This document shows, piece after piece, positions 1-12,070 of a stretch of 64,000 nt of DNA (positions within the stretch are counted from its first letter, which is position 1; each line of letters opens with the position of its first letter). The translations under genes and the position numbers were made by a program. The DNA is from Stutzerimonas urumqiensis (GTDB lineage: Bacteria; Pseudomonadota; Gammaproteobacteria; Pseudomonadales; Pseudomonadaceae): NCBI RefSeq assembly GCF_003640395.1, contig NZ_RBZQ01000002.1, positions 186,001-250,000 on the forward strand, written 5' to 3'. The notes below the pieces were generated by a model. That model was not told where the DNA came from and made no database searches. It worked only from the letters and a program-made list of their open reading frames with translations.

Positions 1-1
1 G

Positions 2-214
2 GGCGAAGGCAAGGATGTAAAGCTGATCAATGCAGCCGATGTCCAGGTCACACCGAACCGCGGCCGCGTGGTCAGAGCAGTTTCCCAGACACTGGGAGAC
101 GATGTTGCACGCCAGCTGCAAGCTCAACTGAGCGGGATCGATCCATCCTTCGCAGCGCCGACCGCGCCGGCCAATTCGCTGCCGCCTGACCAACCGGCAC
201 AAATCCTCCGTTAA
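2..214 (+). CDS. C-terminal fragment of an unidentified protein
   Basis: An open frame enters from the left edge and ends at a TAA, giving the last 70 residues of a protein. The fragment begins GEGKDVKLINAADV, continues with a charged stretch containing VVRAVSQTLGDDVARQLQAQL, and ends in a Pro/Ala-rich tail (PTAPANSLPPDQPAQILR). No membrane segment or catalytic motif is visible and I do not recognise a family. It runs in the same direction as the secretion ATPase that follows, 119 bp downstream. A hairpin lies between them, so co-transcription is uncertain. Codon use looks like that of its neighbours. The frame is convincing; the function is unknown. Confidence 0.6.
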   Translation, partial: GEGKDVKLINAADVQVTPNRGRVVRAVSQTLGDDVARQLQAQLSGIDPSFAAPTAPANSLPPDQPAQILR

Positions 215-230
215 CCGTTTCACCCTGCAC

Positions 231-253
231 GAGCGTCGGCCCTGCCGATGCTC
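231..253 (+). terminator. Hairpin after the first gene, weak terminator candidate
   Basis: A 10-bp stem (GAGCGTCGGC against GCCGATGCTC, one G-U pair) with a CCT loop lies 17 bp after the stop of the first gene. No T-run follows, so factor-independent termination is doubtful. Confidence 0.3.
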
Positions 254-333
254 GACTGCTTCCTACCGTGCGCGTCCTGATTGCGGCATCCTGAGCAGGG
301 TCGATCTGTTCATCGCTGACTCAAGGAACGCCG

Positions 334-2121
334 ATGTCCCTCTTCAACACTGCCGCCGCCTCCGATCGAATGCTCGACCTCAACGATGTTCTGCGCGAAC
401 TGGTCGAACAGGGCCGGATGGACCAGGACACCGCCGAGCAATGCCTGGCCATCCGCCGCGGCAGCGCCAACGGTCAGCAGCATCCGCTGGAATTCCTCGC
501 CGCGCAGCAGATCGAAGACCGCACCCGCCCCGGCAAGACGCTCGACCTCGAAACGCTGACCCAATGGCTTGCCGCGTTGGCCGGGCAACCCTACCTGCGG
601 ATCGACCCGCTGAAGATCGACGTCGCCGCGGTCACGCCGTTGATGTCGTACGCCTTCGCCCAGCGCCACAAGATCCTCGCCGTCGCGGTCAGCCCCGAGG
701 CCGTCACCATCGCCAGCGCCCAGCCGTTCGCCCATGGCTGGGAGTCGAACCTGACGCACGTGCTCAAGCGCCCGATCAAGCGGGTGGTGGCCAATCCCAC
801 CGACATTCAGCGCTTCACCAACGAGTTCTACCGCCTGGCGCGCTCGGTCACCGGCGCCACCGCAACCGACCAGAAGGTCAGCGGCATCGGCAACTTCGAG
901 CAATTGCTGAACCTGGGCGCGAGCGACCAGGAGCCGGATGCCAACGACGCGCATATCGTCAACATCGTCGACTGGCTGTTCCAGTACGCCTTCCAGCAGC
1001 GGGCCAGTGACATCCACATCGAGCCGCGCCGCGAACAGGGCACGGTGCGCTTTCGTATCGATGGCGTGTTGCACAACGTCTACCAGTTTCCACCGCAGGT
1101 GACGATGGCGGTGGTGAGCCGGCTGAAGACGCTGGGGCGGATGAACGTCGCCGAAAAGCGCAAGCCGCAGGACGGGCGCGTCAAGACCAAGACGCCGGAG
1201 GGCGGCGAAGTCGAACTGCGCCTGTCGACCTTGCCGACCGCGTTCGGCGAGAAGATGGTGATGCGGATCTTCGACCCGGAAGTCCTGCTCAAGAGCTTTG
1301 ACCAGCTCGGCTTCTCGGGGGACGATCTCAAGCGCTGGCAGAGCATGACCGGCCAGCCCAACGGCATCATCCTGGTCACCGGCCCGACGGGTTCGGGCAA
1401 GACCACCACGCTTTACACCACGCTCAAGCAGCTGGCGACGCCGGAGGTGAACGTCTGCACCATCGAAGACCCGATCGAGATGATCGAGGGCGCCTTCAAC
1501 CAGATGCAGGTGCAGCACAACATCGACCTGACCTTCGCCAGCGGCGTACGGGCGCTGATGCGGCAGGACCCGGACATCATCATGATCGGCGAGATCCGCG
1601 ACCTGGAGACCGCCGAGATGGCCATCCAGGCCGCGCTGACCGGGCACCTGGTGCTCTCGACGCTGCACACCAACGACGCGCCGAGCGCCATCACGCGCCT
1701 GCTCGAGCTCGGCGTGCCGCATTACCTGCTCAAGGCGACGCTGCTGGGCGTGATGGCGCAGCGGCTGGTGCGCACGCTCTGCCCGCACTGCAAGGCGCCA
1801 ACCACGCTGAACGAAGACGACTGGCAGGCGCTCACCCGCCCATGGAACGCCCCGCTGCCGACCGGCGCGATGCGTGCGGTGGGTTGTATCGAATGCCGCG
1901 AGACGGGCTACCGCGGGCGCGCCGGCGTCTACGAGATCATGCTGCTCAACGATGGCATCAAGCCGCTGATCAAGGCCGACACCGAACTCGTCCCGCTGCG
2001 CCGGCAGGCATTCAAGGAGGGCATGCGCAGCCTGCGGCTCTCGGGTGCGCAAAAGATCGCGGCCGGCCTCACGACCATCGAGGAGGTCCTGCGGGTCACG
2101 CCGCAAAGCGAGCAGCGCTGA
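334..2121 (+). CDS. GspE/PilB-family secretion ATPase
   Basis: This is a 595-residue type II secretion/type IV pilus ATPase, expected to be a cytoplasmic hexamer that drives a secretion or pilus machine. An N-terminal MshEN-like region (about 1-170) precedes the ATPase core. The core shows the Walker A motif GPTGSGKTTT at about 350, Asp-box and Walker B segments (RQDPDIIMIGEIRD), the His-box STLHTND, and two zinc-binding CxxC pairs at C483/C486 and C518/C521. The ATG has AAGGA 6-10 bases upstream. No pilC/gspF, pseudopilin or secretin gene is nearby, so it is an orphan ATPase, as is its apparent P. aeruginosa counterpart PA5210. The partner machine cannot be told from this window. Confidence 0.93.
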   Translation: MSLFNTAAASDRMLDLNDVLRELVEQGRMDQDTAEQCLAIRRGSANGQQHPLEFLAAQQIEDRTRPGKTLDLETLTQWLAALAGQPYLRIDPLKIDVAAVTPLMSYAFAQRHKILAVAVSPEAVTIASAQPFAHGWESNLTHVLKRPIKRVVANPTDIQRFTNEFYRLARSVTGATATDQKVSGIGNFEQLLNLGASDQEPDANDAHIVNIVDWLFQYAFQQRASDIHIEPRREQGTVRFRIDGVLHNVYQFPPQVTMAVVSRLKTLGRMNVAEKRKPQDGRVKTKTPEGGEVELRLSTLPTAFGEKMVMRIFDPEVLLKSFDQLGFSGDDLKRWQSMTGQPNGIILVTGPTGSGKTTTLYTTLKQLATPEVNVCTIEDPIEMIEGAFNQMQVQHNIDLTFASGVRALMRQDPDIIMIGEIRDLETAEMAIQAALTGHLVLSTLHTNDAPSAITRLLELGVPHYLLKATLLGVMAQRLVRTLCPHCKAPTTLNEDDWQALTRPWNAPLPTGAMRAVGCIECRETGYRGRAGVYEIMLLNDGIKPLIKADTELVPLRRQAFKEGMRSLRLSGAQKIAAGLTTIEEVLRVTPQSEQR

Positions 2122-2276
2122 GCCGACCGCGACAGCGCTGAACGCACCCACCGGGGCGTGGTCTCTGAGGTGCGAAAGGAAGACGCAGCCACCCACCTTG
2201 GGCCCATTGGCCTCTGATCGGCCGAAGTGGCAAGAGCGCACCCGCGCGGTGCACACTGAGCAACAAAGCAAAACGT

Positions 2277-2296
2277 CCCGCCGACCTGTCGGCGGG
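2277..2296 (+). terminator. Possible terminator between secretion ATPase and hybrid kinase
   Basis: A perfect 8-bp GC stem (CCCGCCGA/TCGGCGGG, loop CCTG) follows an A-rich stretch and ends 13 bp before the kinase start. Only a short CTTC follows, so termination would be weak. The rest of the 188-bp gap shows nothing clear. Confidence 0.4.
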
Positions 2297-2309
2297 CTTC
2301 CGGCGCGCA

Positions 2310-5300
2310 ATGGATAGCCGAGCGAAAACCTTGAATTCTGAACATCGCCACACCGCCGATTACCGGGCCATCAGCCACCTCGACGACGCCATGCGGCGTT
2401 ACCGCCAGGCTGCGACGGATGCCCAGCCCTCTCTTCAAGCCCTGGCCGCGCTGACGGCTCAGGCCTGCGGCGCGTCTCAGCTCGCGCTCTGTCTCCTGTA
2501 TGACCGACAGGCATGGCCCATCGCCCAGCTGGGCCTCGACGACGAGGCGCTCGGCCGGCTGGGCGAGCACTTGCCGCCACTGGAAGACGATCAGCCCCGG
2601 CGCCTCGACGACACGTCCCAGCCGCCAATGACCCTGCTCGCGGCGCGTCTTGCCGACGCCCCGGCACGCATCGCAATCGCCGTCGGCGGCACGGATGCCG
2701 AGGACGAACGGCTGACATCGTCGCTCCGCGCAGCGCTTCAGCAGGCGGCCGACACCCTGGAGCTGGCCTGCCTGCGCCGCCATCAGGGCCAGGAGCGGCG
2801 CATTCTCGAGAGCGCCGTCGACTATGCGATCGTCGCCACCGACCTTGCCGGGTGTGTCACCAGCTGGAACAGCGGCGCCGAACGCATTCTCGGCTGGTCC
2901 AGCGAGGAAATGACCGGCCAGGCGCTGGCCCGCATCTTCACCGAAAGCGACTGCGACCGGCGGGTGCCGCAGCAGGAGATGGCGCGCGCGCTGCAAGGCG
3001 GCAGCGCACTCGATGAGCGCTGGCATCGGCGCAAGGACGGCTCGCGGTTCTGGGCGAACGGCGAAATGATGCTGCTGCGCGACGATGACGGCAATCCGCA
3101 GGGCTTCCTGAAGATCCTTCGCGACCGCACCGACATCCATCGCGAGCAGACCGCCGCCCGCGAAGCCGAAGAACGCTACCGCATGCTCGTCGACCTCAGC
3201 CCGCAGGTGGTGGCGCTCTTCGATGCGCGCGGCGCAGCCACCTATGTCAACGCCTACTGGTGCGACTACACCGGCCTCGACGTCGCCGCCTCCCTCGATA
3301 CCGGCTGGCGGCAGGCGATCGTCGCGGACGAGCGCGAGACGGTCGTCCGGCGCTTCGAAGCGGCGATCGCGGCGAACGTGCCCTTCACGCTTGAGATTCC
3401 GCTGCGCAGCGCCGATGGCGAAACGCGCTGGTTCCAGCAGCGCGGCGTACCGCAGTTCGACGCCGAAGCGCGCGTGTTGCGCTGGATCGTGGTGGCCCTC
3501 GACATCGACGCGCGACGGCGTGCCGAGGCGGACCGGCTGGAGAGCGAGGCCTTCACGCGCGTGCTGGTCGACTCGGCGAGCGAAGGTTTCTACTCGATCG
3601 ACACCACCGGCATGGTCACGCTGTGCAACGACGCCTTCGTCAACATGCTCGGCTTCGCCAGCAAGGACGACGTGCTCGGCCGGCGCCTGCACGACGTGAT
3701 TCATCACAGCCATCCCGATGGTCGCCCATACCTGATCGAGGACTGCCCGATCAATCGCACGGCGGTCACCGGACAGCCGGTTCATGTGGAATACGAGCTG
3801 TTCTACCGCCTCGATGGCACCAGCCTGCCGGTCGAATACCGCGTTGGTCCGATCTACCGCGACGGCGAGCTGAAAGGCGCCATCTGCACCTTCACCGACA
3901 TCAGCGAGCGAGTCCGTGGCGAGGCGCTGCAGGCGTTCCTGCTGGAGCTGAGCGACCGCCTCCAGGTCGCACCGGAGCCGGGCAACGTCAGCGGCTTCCT
4001 GTGCGAGCGTCTGGGGCCGCTGCTGGGCACCGAGCATGTCGGCTACGGCGTGCTGGACGAGACGGGCGCGCTACGGATCGACCACGAGTGGCAGCGCGCG
4101 CCGACCGCCAGCATTCTCGGGACGCACCCGCTCGAAGGCACCGGCCTGGCCGAACCCTTGCTGCGCGGCGCCCTGCTGCCCGTCCAGGACCTGCTGGCCA
4201 ACGACGACTCGCCCGGCGCCCGGCACCTTCACGAAAGCCTGGCCAGCCGCGGCTTGCTGCTCGCGCCGTTGCTCGAAGCGCCGGAGCGGCGCTCGTTGCT
4301 GCTGTTTTCCTGCACACAGCCGCGTCGCTGGCGCGTCGCCGAGCTGGGGCTGGTTCGCGAAGTGATCGAACGCGTCCGCGCCGCGCAGGATCGCGCCCGC
4401 GCCGACCGTGCACTGCGTGAGGCCGAGCAGCGGGTGATCCTCGCCAACGAGATCGCCTCGATCGGCGTCTGGGAGTTCAACGCGACCCGCCGCACCCTGC
4501 ACTGGGATGCACAGCTCAAGGTGATGTCGGGATTGGCCGCCGAGGCGCCGGAGCTGGGTGTCGACGCGTTCGCCGAGCGCATCCACCCGGACGATCGCGA
4601 GATGGTGATCGGCTCGCTGCGCCGCGCCCTGAGCGACGAGAAGGGCGAGATCAACCTGGAATACCGCATCCGTGACTCACGCACCGGCCAGTATTACTGG
4701 CTGGCGAATCGGGGTCGGCGCGTGATGGACGCCAACGGCGAGGTCCGCATGCTCGGCACGGCGCGGGTCATCACGGCCGAGCGCAACTTCGCCGAGCGGC
4801 TGCTGCGCGTGAACGCGCTGCTGGAGGAGCAGATCGAGGAGCGCCGCCAGGCCCAGCAACGGCAGGCGGCGCTGATCGAGCTCGGCGACACCCTGCGCGG
4901 CCAGCCCGACAGCGGCATCATCGCCTGCGCAACGGTGCGGGTCCTGGGCAGTTCGCTGAACGTGACCCAGGTGGTGTTCGTCAGTATCGACCCCACCGGC
5001 GAGCACGCTTCGCTGCTCGCGAGCTGGACGGATGGCACCACCTCATCGGTCAAGGAACGCTTCCGTCTCTCCGATTATGGCGACCTCGCCTACGACCTGC
5101 AGCGCGGCGATCTGGTGGTGATCGACGACGTCGAGCATGACCCCCGCACCGCGCCGATCACCGCCTCGCTGCATGCCCAGGGCGTGCACAGCCTGGTCGC
5201 CATGCCGCTGATGGAGCAGGGCCGGCTGCGTGCCGTGCTGCTGCTGTTGCAGGCCGCGCCGCGCGACTGGCCGGACGAAGACGCCTCCTTCATCCGCGAA

Positions 5301-6989
5301 ATCGCCGACCGGGCCTGGACGGCGGACGAACGCATGCGCGCCGAGCGCGCCTTGCGCGAGAGCGAGGAACAGTTCCGCACGCTCGCCGACAACATGAGCC
5401 AGTTCGCCTGGATGGCCGACCCTTCCGGTCGCATCTACTGGTACAACAAGCGCTGGTACGACTACACCGGCACCACGCTCGAGGCCATGCGCGCGCTCGG
5501 TTGGCGATCGGTGCTGCATCCCGAGCACCGCGAGCGCGTGCTGGCATCGATGAAGCGGGTGTTCGCCATCGGCTCGATCTGGGAAGAAACCTTCCCGTTG
5601 CGCGGCAAGGATGGCAAATACCGCTGGTTCCTCTCGCGTGCCCTGCCGATTCGCGACGACATGGGCCTGGTCACCCACTGGTTCGGCACCAACACCGACA
5701 TCACCGCCCAGGTCGCCGCCGAAGAAGCGCTGCGCGAGCTGAACGACAGCCTCGAGCGGCGTGTCGGCGAGCGGACCCGCGAACTGGCCGAGATCAACCA
5801 CCGCCTGCACATCGAAATGAGCGAACGCGAACGTGCCGAGGAAGCCTTGCGGCATGCCCAGAAGATGGAGGCCATCGGCCAGCTCACCGGCGGCCTCGCG
5901 CACGACTTCAACAACATGCTGACCGGCGTGCTCGGCGCCCTCGACCTGATCCAGCGGCGCGCGGCCTCCGGACGGGTGAACGAGCTCGACCGCTACATCG
6001 ATGCCGCCGTCACCTCGGCCAACCGCGCCGCGGCGCTGACCCATCGGCTGCTCGCCTTCGCCCGCCGCCAGTCGCTCGACCCGCGCCCCGTCGACATCAA
6101 CCACCTGGTCGTGTCGATGGAAGACATGCTGCGACGCACCATCGGCGAGCACATCGCGCTTACCACGCGCCTCGAGCCCCAGCTGCGGATGGCCTATTCC
6201 GACGCGCACCAGCTCGAGAACGCGCTGCTGAACCTGGTCATCAACGCACGCGACGCCATGCCGTCCGGTGGCCGTTTGACCATCGAAACACGCACCTTAA
6301 CGGTCGAAACGACCCAGCCAGACGGCCCGGAACCCGGTGACTACGTCGTCCTCGCGGTCTCGGACACCGGCACCGGCATGCCCGAGGAAGTCATCGCCAA
6401 GGCGTTCGACCCCTTCTTCACCACCAAGCCGATCGGCCAGGGCACCGGGCTCGGCCTGTCGATGGTCTATGGCTTCATCAAGCAGACCGGCGGCCATGTG
6501 AGCATCGACAGCCAGGTCGGCGAGGGAACGGTCATCACCCTGTACCTGCCGCAGCACCAGGACTTGCCCGTCGAGCATGATCTACAGGACGACACGGCCG
6601 ATGTCCCACGCGCTCAGGTCGGCGAGACGGTGCTGGTCGTCGAGGACGAAGCCGCCGTGAGGATGCTGGTGGTCGAGGTGCTGAAGGAACTGGGTTACGG
6701 CGCGCTGGAGGCCTTCGATGGGCCCTCCGCATTGCCCTACCTGGAAAGCGACCGGCGTATCGATCTGCTGGTCTCGGACGTCGGCTTGCCGGGCATGAAC
6801 GGCCGCCAGCTCGCCGAGATCGCCCGCCAGCACCGGCCCGATCTGAAAGTGCTGTTCATCACCGGCTATGCGCCCAATGCCGAAGTGCGCGGCGACTTCC
6901 TCGAAGAAGGCATGGAGATGCTCGCCAAGCCATTCAACATCGACGTACTGGGCGTGCGTATCCGGCGGATGATCGAAGGCGAGGGATGA
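2310..6989 (+). CDS. Multi-PAS/GAF hybrid sensor histidine kinase
   Basis: This 1559-residue protein has no signal peptide or membrane segment, so it should sense cytoplasmic signals. Reading from the N-terminus I see a GAF-like region (about 25-150), PAS (156-270), PAS (285-400), PAS (408-530), GAF (540-690), PAS (705-820), GAF (850-1010), PAS (1020-1140) and a coiled coil. These are followed by a HisKA domain with the phosphorylatable H1198 (GLAHDFNNML), a HATPase domain (N box NLVINARDAMP, G boxes DTGTGMPEE and GQGTGLGLS) and a C-terminal receiver with D1490. All catalytic motifs look intact. No separate response regulator lies nearby, so output probably goes through its own receiver to an unlinked partner. 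The ATG has no clear ribosome site; the next in-frame ATG, at 2388, has none either. Specific signal unknown. Confidence 0.9.
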   Translation: MDSRAKTLNSEHRHTADYRAISHLDDAMRRYRQAATDAQPSLQALAALTAQACGASQLALCLLYDRQAWPIAQLGLDDEALGRLGEHLPPLEDDQPRRLDDTSQPPMTLLAARLADAPARIAIAVGGTDAEDERLTSSLRAALQQAADTLELACLRRHQGQERRILESAVDYAIVATDLAGCVTSWNSGAERILGWSSEEMTGQALARIFTESDCDRRVPQQEMARALQGGSALDERWHRRKDGSRFWANGEMMLLRDDDGNPQGFLKILRDRTDIHREQTAAREAEERYRMLVDLSPQVVALFDARGAATYVNAYWCDYTGLDVAASLDTGWRQAIVADERETVVRRFEAAIAANVPFTLEIPLRSADGETRWFQQRGVPQFDAEARVLRWIVVALDIDARRRAEADRLESEAFTRVLVDSASEGFYSIDTTGMVTLCNDAFVNMLGFASKDDVLGRRLHDVIHHSHPDGRPYLIEDCPINRTAVTGQPVHVEYELFYRLDGTSLPVEYRVGPIYRDGELKGAICTFTDISERVRGEALQAFLLELSDRLQVAPEPGNVSGFLCERLGPLLGTEHVGYGVLDETGALRIDHEWQRAPTASILGTHPLEGTGLAEPLLRGALLPVQDLLANDDSPGARHLHESLASRGLLLAPLLEAPERRSLLLFSCTQPRRWRVAELGLVREVIERVRAAQDRARADRALREAEQRVILANEIASIGVWEFNATRRTLHWDAQLKVMSGLAAEAPELGVDAFAERIHPDDREMVIGSLRRALSDEKGEINLEYRIRDSRTGQYYWLANRGRRVMDANGEVRMLGTARVITAERNFAERLLRVNALLEEQIEERRQAQQRQAALIELGDTLRGQPDSGIIACATVRVLGSSLNVTQVVFVSIDPTGEHASLLASWTDGTTSSVKERFRLSDYGDLAYDLQRGDLVVIDDVEHDPRTAPITASLHAQGVHSLVAMPLMEQGRLRAVLLLLQAAPRDWPDEDASFIREIADRAWTADERMRAERALRESEEQFRTLADNMSQFAWMADPSGRIYWYNKRWYDYTGTTLEAMRALGWRSVLHPEHRERVLASMKRVFAIGSIWEETFPLRGKDGKYRWFLSRALPIRDDMGLVTHWFGTNTDITAQVAAEEALRELNDSLERRVGERTRELAEINHRLHIEMSERERAEEALRHAQKMEAIGQLTGGLAHDFNNMLTGVLGALDLIQRRAASGRVNELDRYIDAAVTSANRAAALTHRLLAFARRQSLDPRPVDINHLVVSMEDMLRRTIGEHIALTTRLEPQLRMAYSDAHQLENALLNLVINARDAMPSGGRLTIETRTLTVETTQPDGPEPGDYVVLAVSDTGTGMPEEVIAKAFDPFFTTKPIGQGTGLGLSMVYGFIKQTGGHVSIDSQVGEGTVITLYLPQHQDLPVEHDLQDDTADVPRAQVGETVLVVEDEAAVRMLVVEVLKELGYGALEAFDGPSALPYLESDRRIDLLVSDVGLPGMNGRQLAEIARQHRPDLKVLFITGYAPNAEVRGDFLEEGMEMLAKPFNIDVLGVRIRRMIEGEG

Positions 6990-7010
6990 CCGGCGCGGTA
7001 CCCGCGCCGG
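6990..7010. terminator. Hairpin between convergent kinase and DUF2388 genes
   Basis: A 9-bp perfect GC stem (CCGGCGCGG/CCGCGCCGG, loop TAC) lies directly after the kinase stop and 7 bp before the end of the convergent gene. No T-run on either side. It is placed to separate the two transcripts. Confidence 0.4.
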
Positions 7011-7017
7011 CGTCAGG

Positions 7018-7314
7018 TCACTCGGCGGCGAGGATGGCCTTGGCCAGCGCCATGTCCGAGTGCTCGAGGTGCGGGTGCTCGGCGCGCATCTGCTTCAGCG
7101 CGGCTTCGAGGTAGGCACCGCGGATCGCGCCGTCGCTGGCGACGAACAGGCTGGCATCTTCCTGCGCGCCGACGACGAGCTTTTCGTCCTTGAAAGTCAT
7201 GTAGGTCGAGGCCGTGGTCGCGCCGGACGACAGGATGTCGCGCAGCGTATCGGCGACGGCCGAACCGAACGGCAGGCTGGTGACGAGGATTGCGGTAAGC
7301 AGCGATTTACGCAT
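7018..7314 (-). CDS. DUF2388-family small exported protein
   Basis: A 98-residue protein with a clear Sec signal peptide (MRKSLLTAILVTSLPFGSAVA, cut after about residue 21). The mature part has the pattern of the Pseudomonas DUF2388/TIGR02448 family: TxSTYMTFKDEKLVVGAQEDA, FVASDGAIRGAYLEAAL and a C-terminal SDMALAKAIL. Family members are about 100 residues and often occur as several paralogs; here there is one copy. The function is not known. The start used is the ATG at 7314, which begins the signal peptide; longer upstream reading would precede it with non-homologous residues. It lies downstream of gcvP on the same strand with a hairpin between. Confidence 0.85.
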   Translation of the reverse strand: MRKSLLTAILVTSLPFGSAVADTLRDILSSGATTASTYMTFKDEKLVVGAQEDASLFVASDGAIRGAYLEAALKQMRAEHPHLEHSDMALAKAILAAE

Positions 7315-7397
7315 GGCGCACGCTCCGGTGGTTGTCACTCCTTGAGATGCGGCCGCTGCGTTGGAGTTCCGGCGGGGCGATGCCCTTGCGCGCGTGA

Positions 7398-7423
7398 CCG
7401 GGGCGGCGATAGCACCGCCCCGG
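7398..7423 (-). terminator. Hairpin downstream of gcvP
   Basis: A 9-bp perfect stem (CCGGGGCGG/CCGCCCCGG in plus-strand terms, 8-nt loop) starts 8 bp after the gcvP stop. No T-run follows, so it may act as an mRNA end-protecting hairpin rather than a classic terminator. Confidence 0.4.
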
Positions 7424-7430
7424 CCCCGTT

Positions 7431-10307
<2,877 letters not shown>

Positions 10308-10345
10308 TCAGGCCATCTCCTCTGGCGGAAGCCTGGAAACAAGAA

Positions 10346-10363
10346 GCCCCGGCGAGCCGGGGC
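10346..10363 (-). terminator. Terminator or attenuator between gcvH and gcvP
   Basis: A 7-bp GC stem (GCCCCGG/CCGGGGC, loop CGAG). Read on the minus strand it is followed by TTCTTGTTTCC, a T-rich tail typical of intrinsic termination. It sits inside an otherwise continuous gcv gene run. Confidence 0.7.
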
Positions 10364-10380
10364 GTTGGTGCGAGCCGCGA

Positions 10381-10770
10381 TCAGGCGTCGGCGTCGCAAG
10401 CGGCCTTGTAGGCGGCGGCGTCGAGCAGCTTGTCCAGCTCGGCGGTATCGCTCGGCTTGAGGCGGTAGAACCAGCCGGCGTAGGCGTCGGCATTGACCTG
10501 TTCGGGCGAGTCGGTCAGCAGGGCGTTGACGGCGATCACCTCGCCGGAGACCGGCGAGTAGATGTCCGACGCGGCCTTCACCGATTCGACCACGCCCGCT
10601 TCCTGGCCAGCCGTCAGTTGCTGGCCGATCTCCGGCAACTCGACGTACACGACATCACCCAAGGCTTCCTGAGCATGGTCGGAGATGCCCACTGTCACGC
10701 TGCCGTCCGCTTCCAGGCGGGCCCACTCGTGGCTGGCGGCATAGCGAAGATCGCTGGGGATATTGCTCAT
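10381..10770 (-). CDS. gcvH: Glycine cleavage system H protein
   Basis: A 129-residue lipoyl carrier protein, the usual GcvH length. It shuttles the aminomethyl intermediate between GcvP, GcvT and lipoamide dehydrogenase. The lipoylated lysine is K65 in [15 protein letters not shown], and the N-terminus has the usual SHEWAR pattern. The ATG is preceded by a GGAGG-like element (CGAGGACCTCCGAATG on the coding strand). It follows gcvT by 27 bp and is probably co-transcribed with it. A terminator lies after it. Confidence 0.97.
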   Translation of the reverse strand: MSNIPSDLRYAASHEWARLEADGSVTVGISDHAQEALGDVVYVELPEIGQQLTAGQEAGVVESVKAASDIYSPVSGEVIAVNALLTDSPEQVNADAYAGWFYRLKPSDTAELDKLLDAAAYKAACDADA

Positions 10771-10797
10771 TCGGAGGTCCTCGACGCTGAACGTTTT

Positions 10798-11880
10798 TTA
10801 GATGAGTACTTTGCCCTGACGCACGAAGGTCGGCTTGACCACTCGCACGGGGTACCACTTGCCACGGATTTCAACCTCGGCCCGGTCACCGGTACCGGCC
10901 GGAACGCGCGCGAGCGCAATCGATTTGCCAAGCGTAGGCGAAAAGCTGCCGCTGGTGATCTCGCCTTCGCCCAGCTCGCCCACGCGCACGACCTGGTGGG
11001 CGCGCAGCACGCCGCGCTCCTCCAGGACCAGGCCGACGAGCTTGGGCCGGTTCTTGTCTTCGCGCATCGTTTGCAGGGCACCGCGACCGACGAAGGCACG
11101 CTCGGCCGGCTCCCAGGCGATGGTCCAGCCCATGTTGGCCGAGAGCGGCGAAACGTCTTCGTCCATGTCCTGGCCGTACAGGTTCAGACCCGCCTCCAGG
11201 CGCAGGGTGTCCCGCGCGCCAAGGCCGATGGGAGACACGCCGGCGCCGATGAGCTCACCGAAAAAGGCTTGCGCCTGGTCCGCCGGCAGGATGATCTCCA
11301 GGCCGTCTTCGCCGGTGTAGCCGGTGCGGCCGATGAACCAGTCACCCTGCGGCAGGCCTTGGAAGGGCTTGAGCGCCTGCACCAGCTCGGCGCGCGCGGC
11401 GGACACCAGCTCGGCCACGCGTTCGCGGGCCGACGGCCCCTGAATGGCCAGCATCGCCAGGTCGGCGCGCTCGCGAATCTCGACCGCATGACCCTCGGCC
11501 CGGGCCTGCATCCAGGCCAGGTCCTTGTCACGGGTGCTGGCGTTGACCACCAGGCGATAGCCGGCATCGGTCAGGTAGACGATCAGATCGTCCACCACCC
11601 CGCCGCGCTCGTTGAGCATGGCGCTGTAGAGCGCCTTGCCGGGCGAGTCGAGACGGGCGACATCATTGGCCAGGAGGTGTTGCAGGTAGGTTTGGGCTTG
11701 CGGGCCGGTCACATCCACGACGGTCATGTGCGAGACATCGAACACGCCGCAATCGCGCCGGACCTGATGGTGTTCTTCGACCTGCGAGCCGTAATGCAGC
11801 GGCATGTCCCAGCCGCCGAAGTCGACCATCTTCGCGCCGAGCGCGAGGTGCTGGTCGTACAGGGGAGTACGCTGACCCAT
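10798..11880 (-). CDS. gcvT: Aminomethyltransferase, glycine cleavage T protein
   Basis: A 360-residue folate-dependent T protein that releases ammonia and transfers the one-carbon unit from GcvH to tetrahydrofolate. Typical motifs are [15 protein letters not shown] near the N-terminus, GVFDVSHM, and the region [13 protein letters not shown] with the conserved aspartate. I chose the ATG at 11880 because AAGGAG lies seven to twelve bases upstream; a 12-residue upstream extension is open but lacks a ribosome site and family similarity. It is the first gene of the gcv run. I looked for a glycine riboswitch in the 190 bp upstream and saw none of its conserved blocks. Confidence 0.97.
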   Translation of the reverse strand: MGQRTPLYDQHLALGAKMVDFGGWDMPLHYGSQVEEHHQVRRDCGVFDVSHMTVVDVTGPQAQTYLQHLLANDVARLDSPGKALYSAMLNERGGVVDDLIVYLTDAGYRLVVNASTRDKDLAWMQARAEGHAVEIRERADLAMLAIQGPSARERVAELVSAARAELVQALKPFQGLPQGDWFIGRTGYTGEDGLEIILPADQAQAFFGELIGAGVSPIGLGARDTLRLEAGLNLYGQDMDEDVSPLSANMGWTIAWEPAERAFVGRGALQTMREDKNRPKLVGLVLEERGVLRAHQVVRVGELGEGEITSGSFSPTLGKSIALARVPAGTGDRAEVEIRGKWYPVRVVKPTFVRQGKVLI

Positions 11881-12070
11881 TGGATTCTCCTTCCGGGTAG
11901 ACGCCAAGACGGCCACTGCACGGCCCGGAAGGGCCGATCGCCGCGAATGGCGCGCATTGTAGCCGCCCGTTCCCGGAAGGTCACTGCGCCGACGGTCGCC
12001 GTTGGTAGCAGTACGTTTCCAAGATCGCGCCAGGCCGGACGCAGATCACCTCAAGGTCATCGCAAGGTGA

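Noticed and set aside
1929..4037. 702-residue open frame on the minus strand
   Set aside because: Antisense to the secretion ATPase end and the hybrid kinase, spanning their intergenic gap; no family similarity.
11881..12070. Possible glycine riboswitch before gcvT
   Set aside because: None of the conserved blocks of the glycine aptamer could be found on the minus strand; only a short GC hairpin (CGGCCC/GGGCCG) is present.
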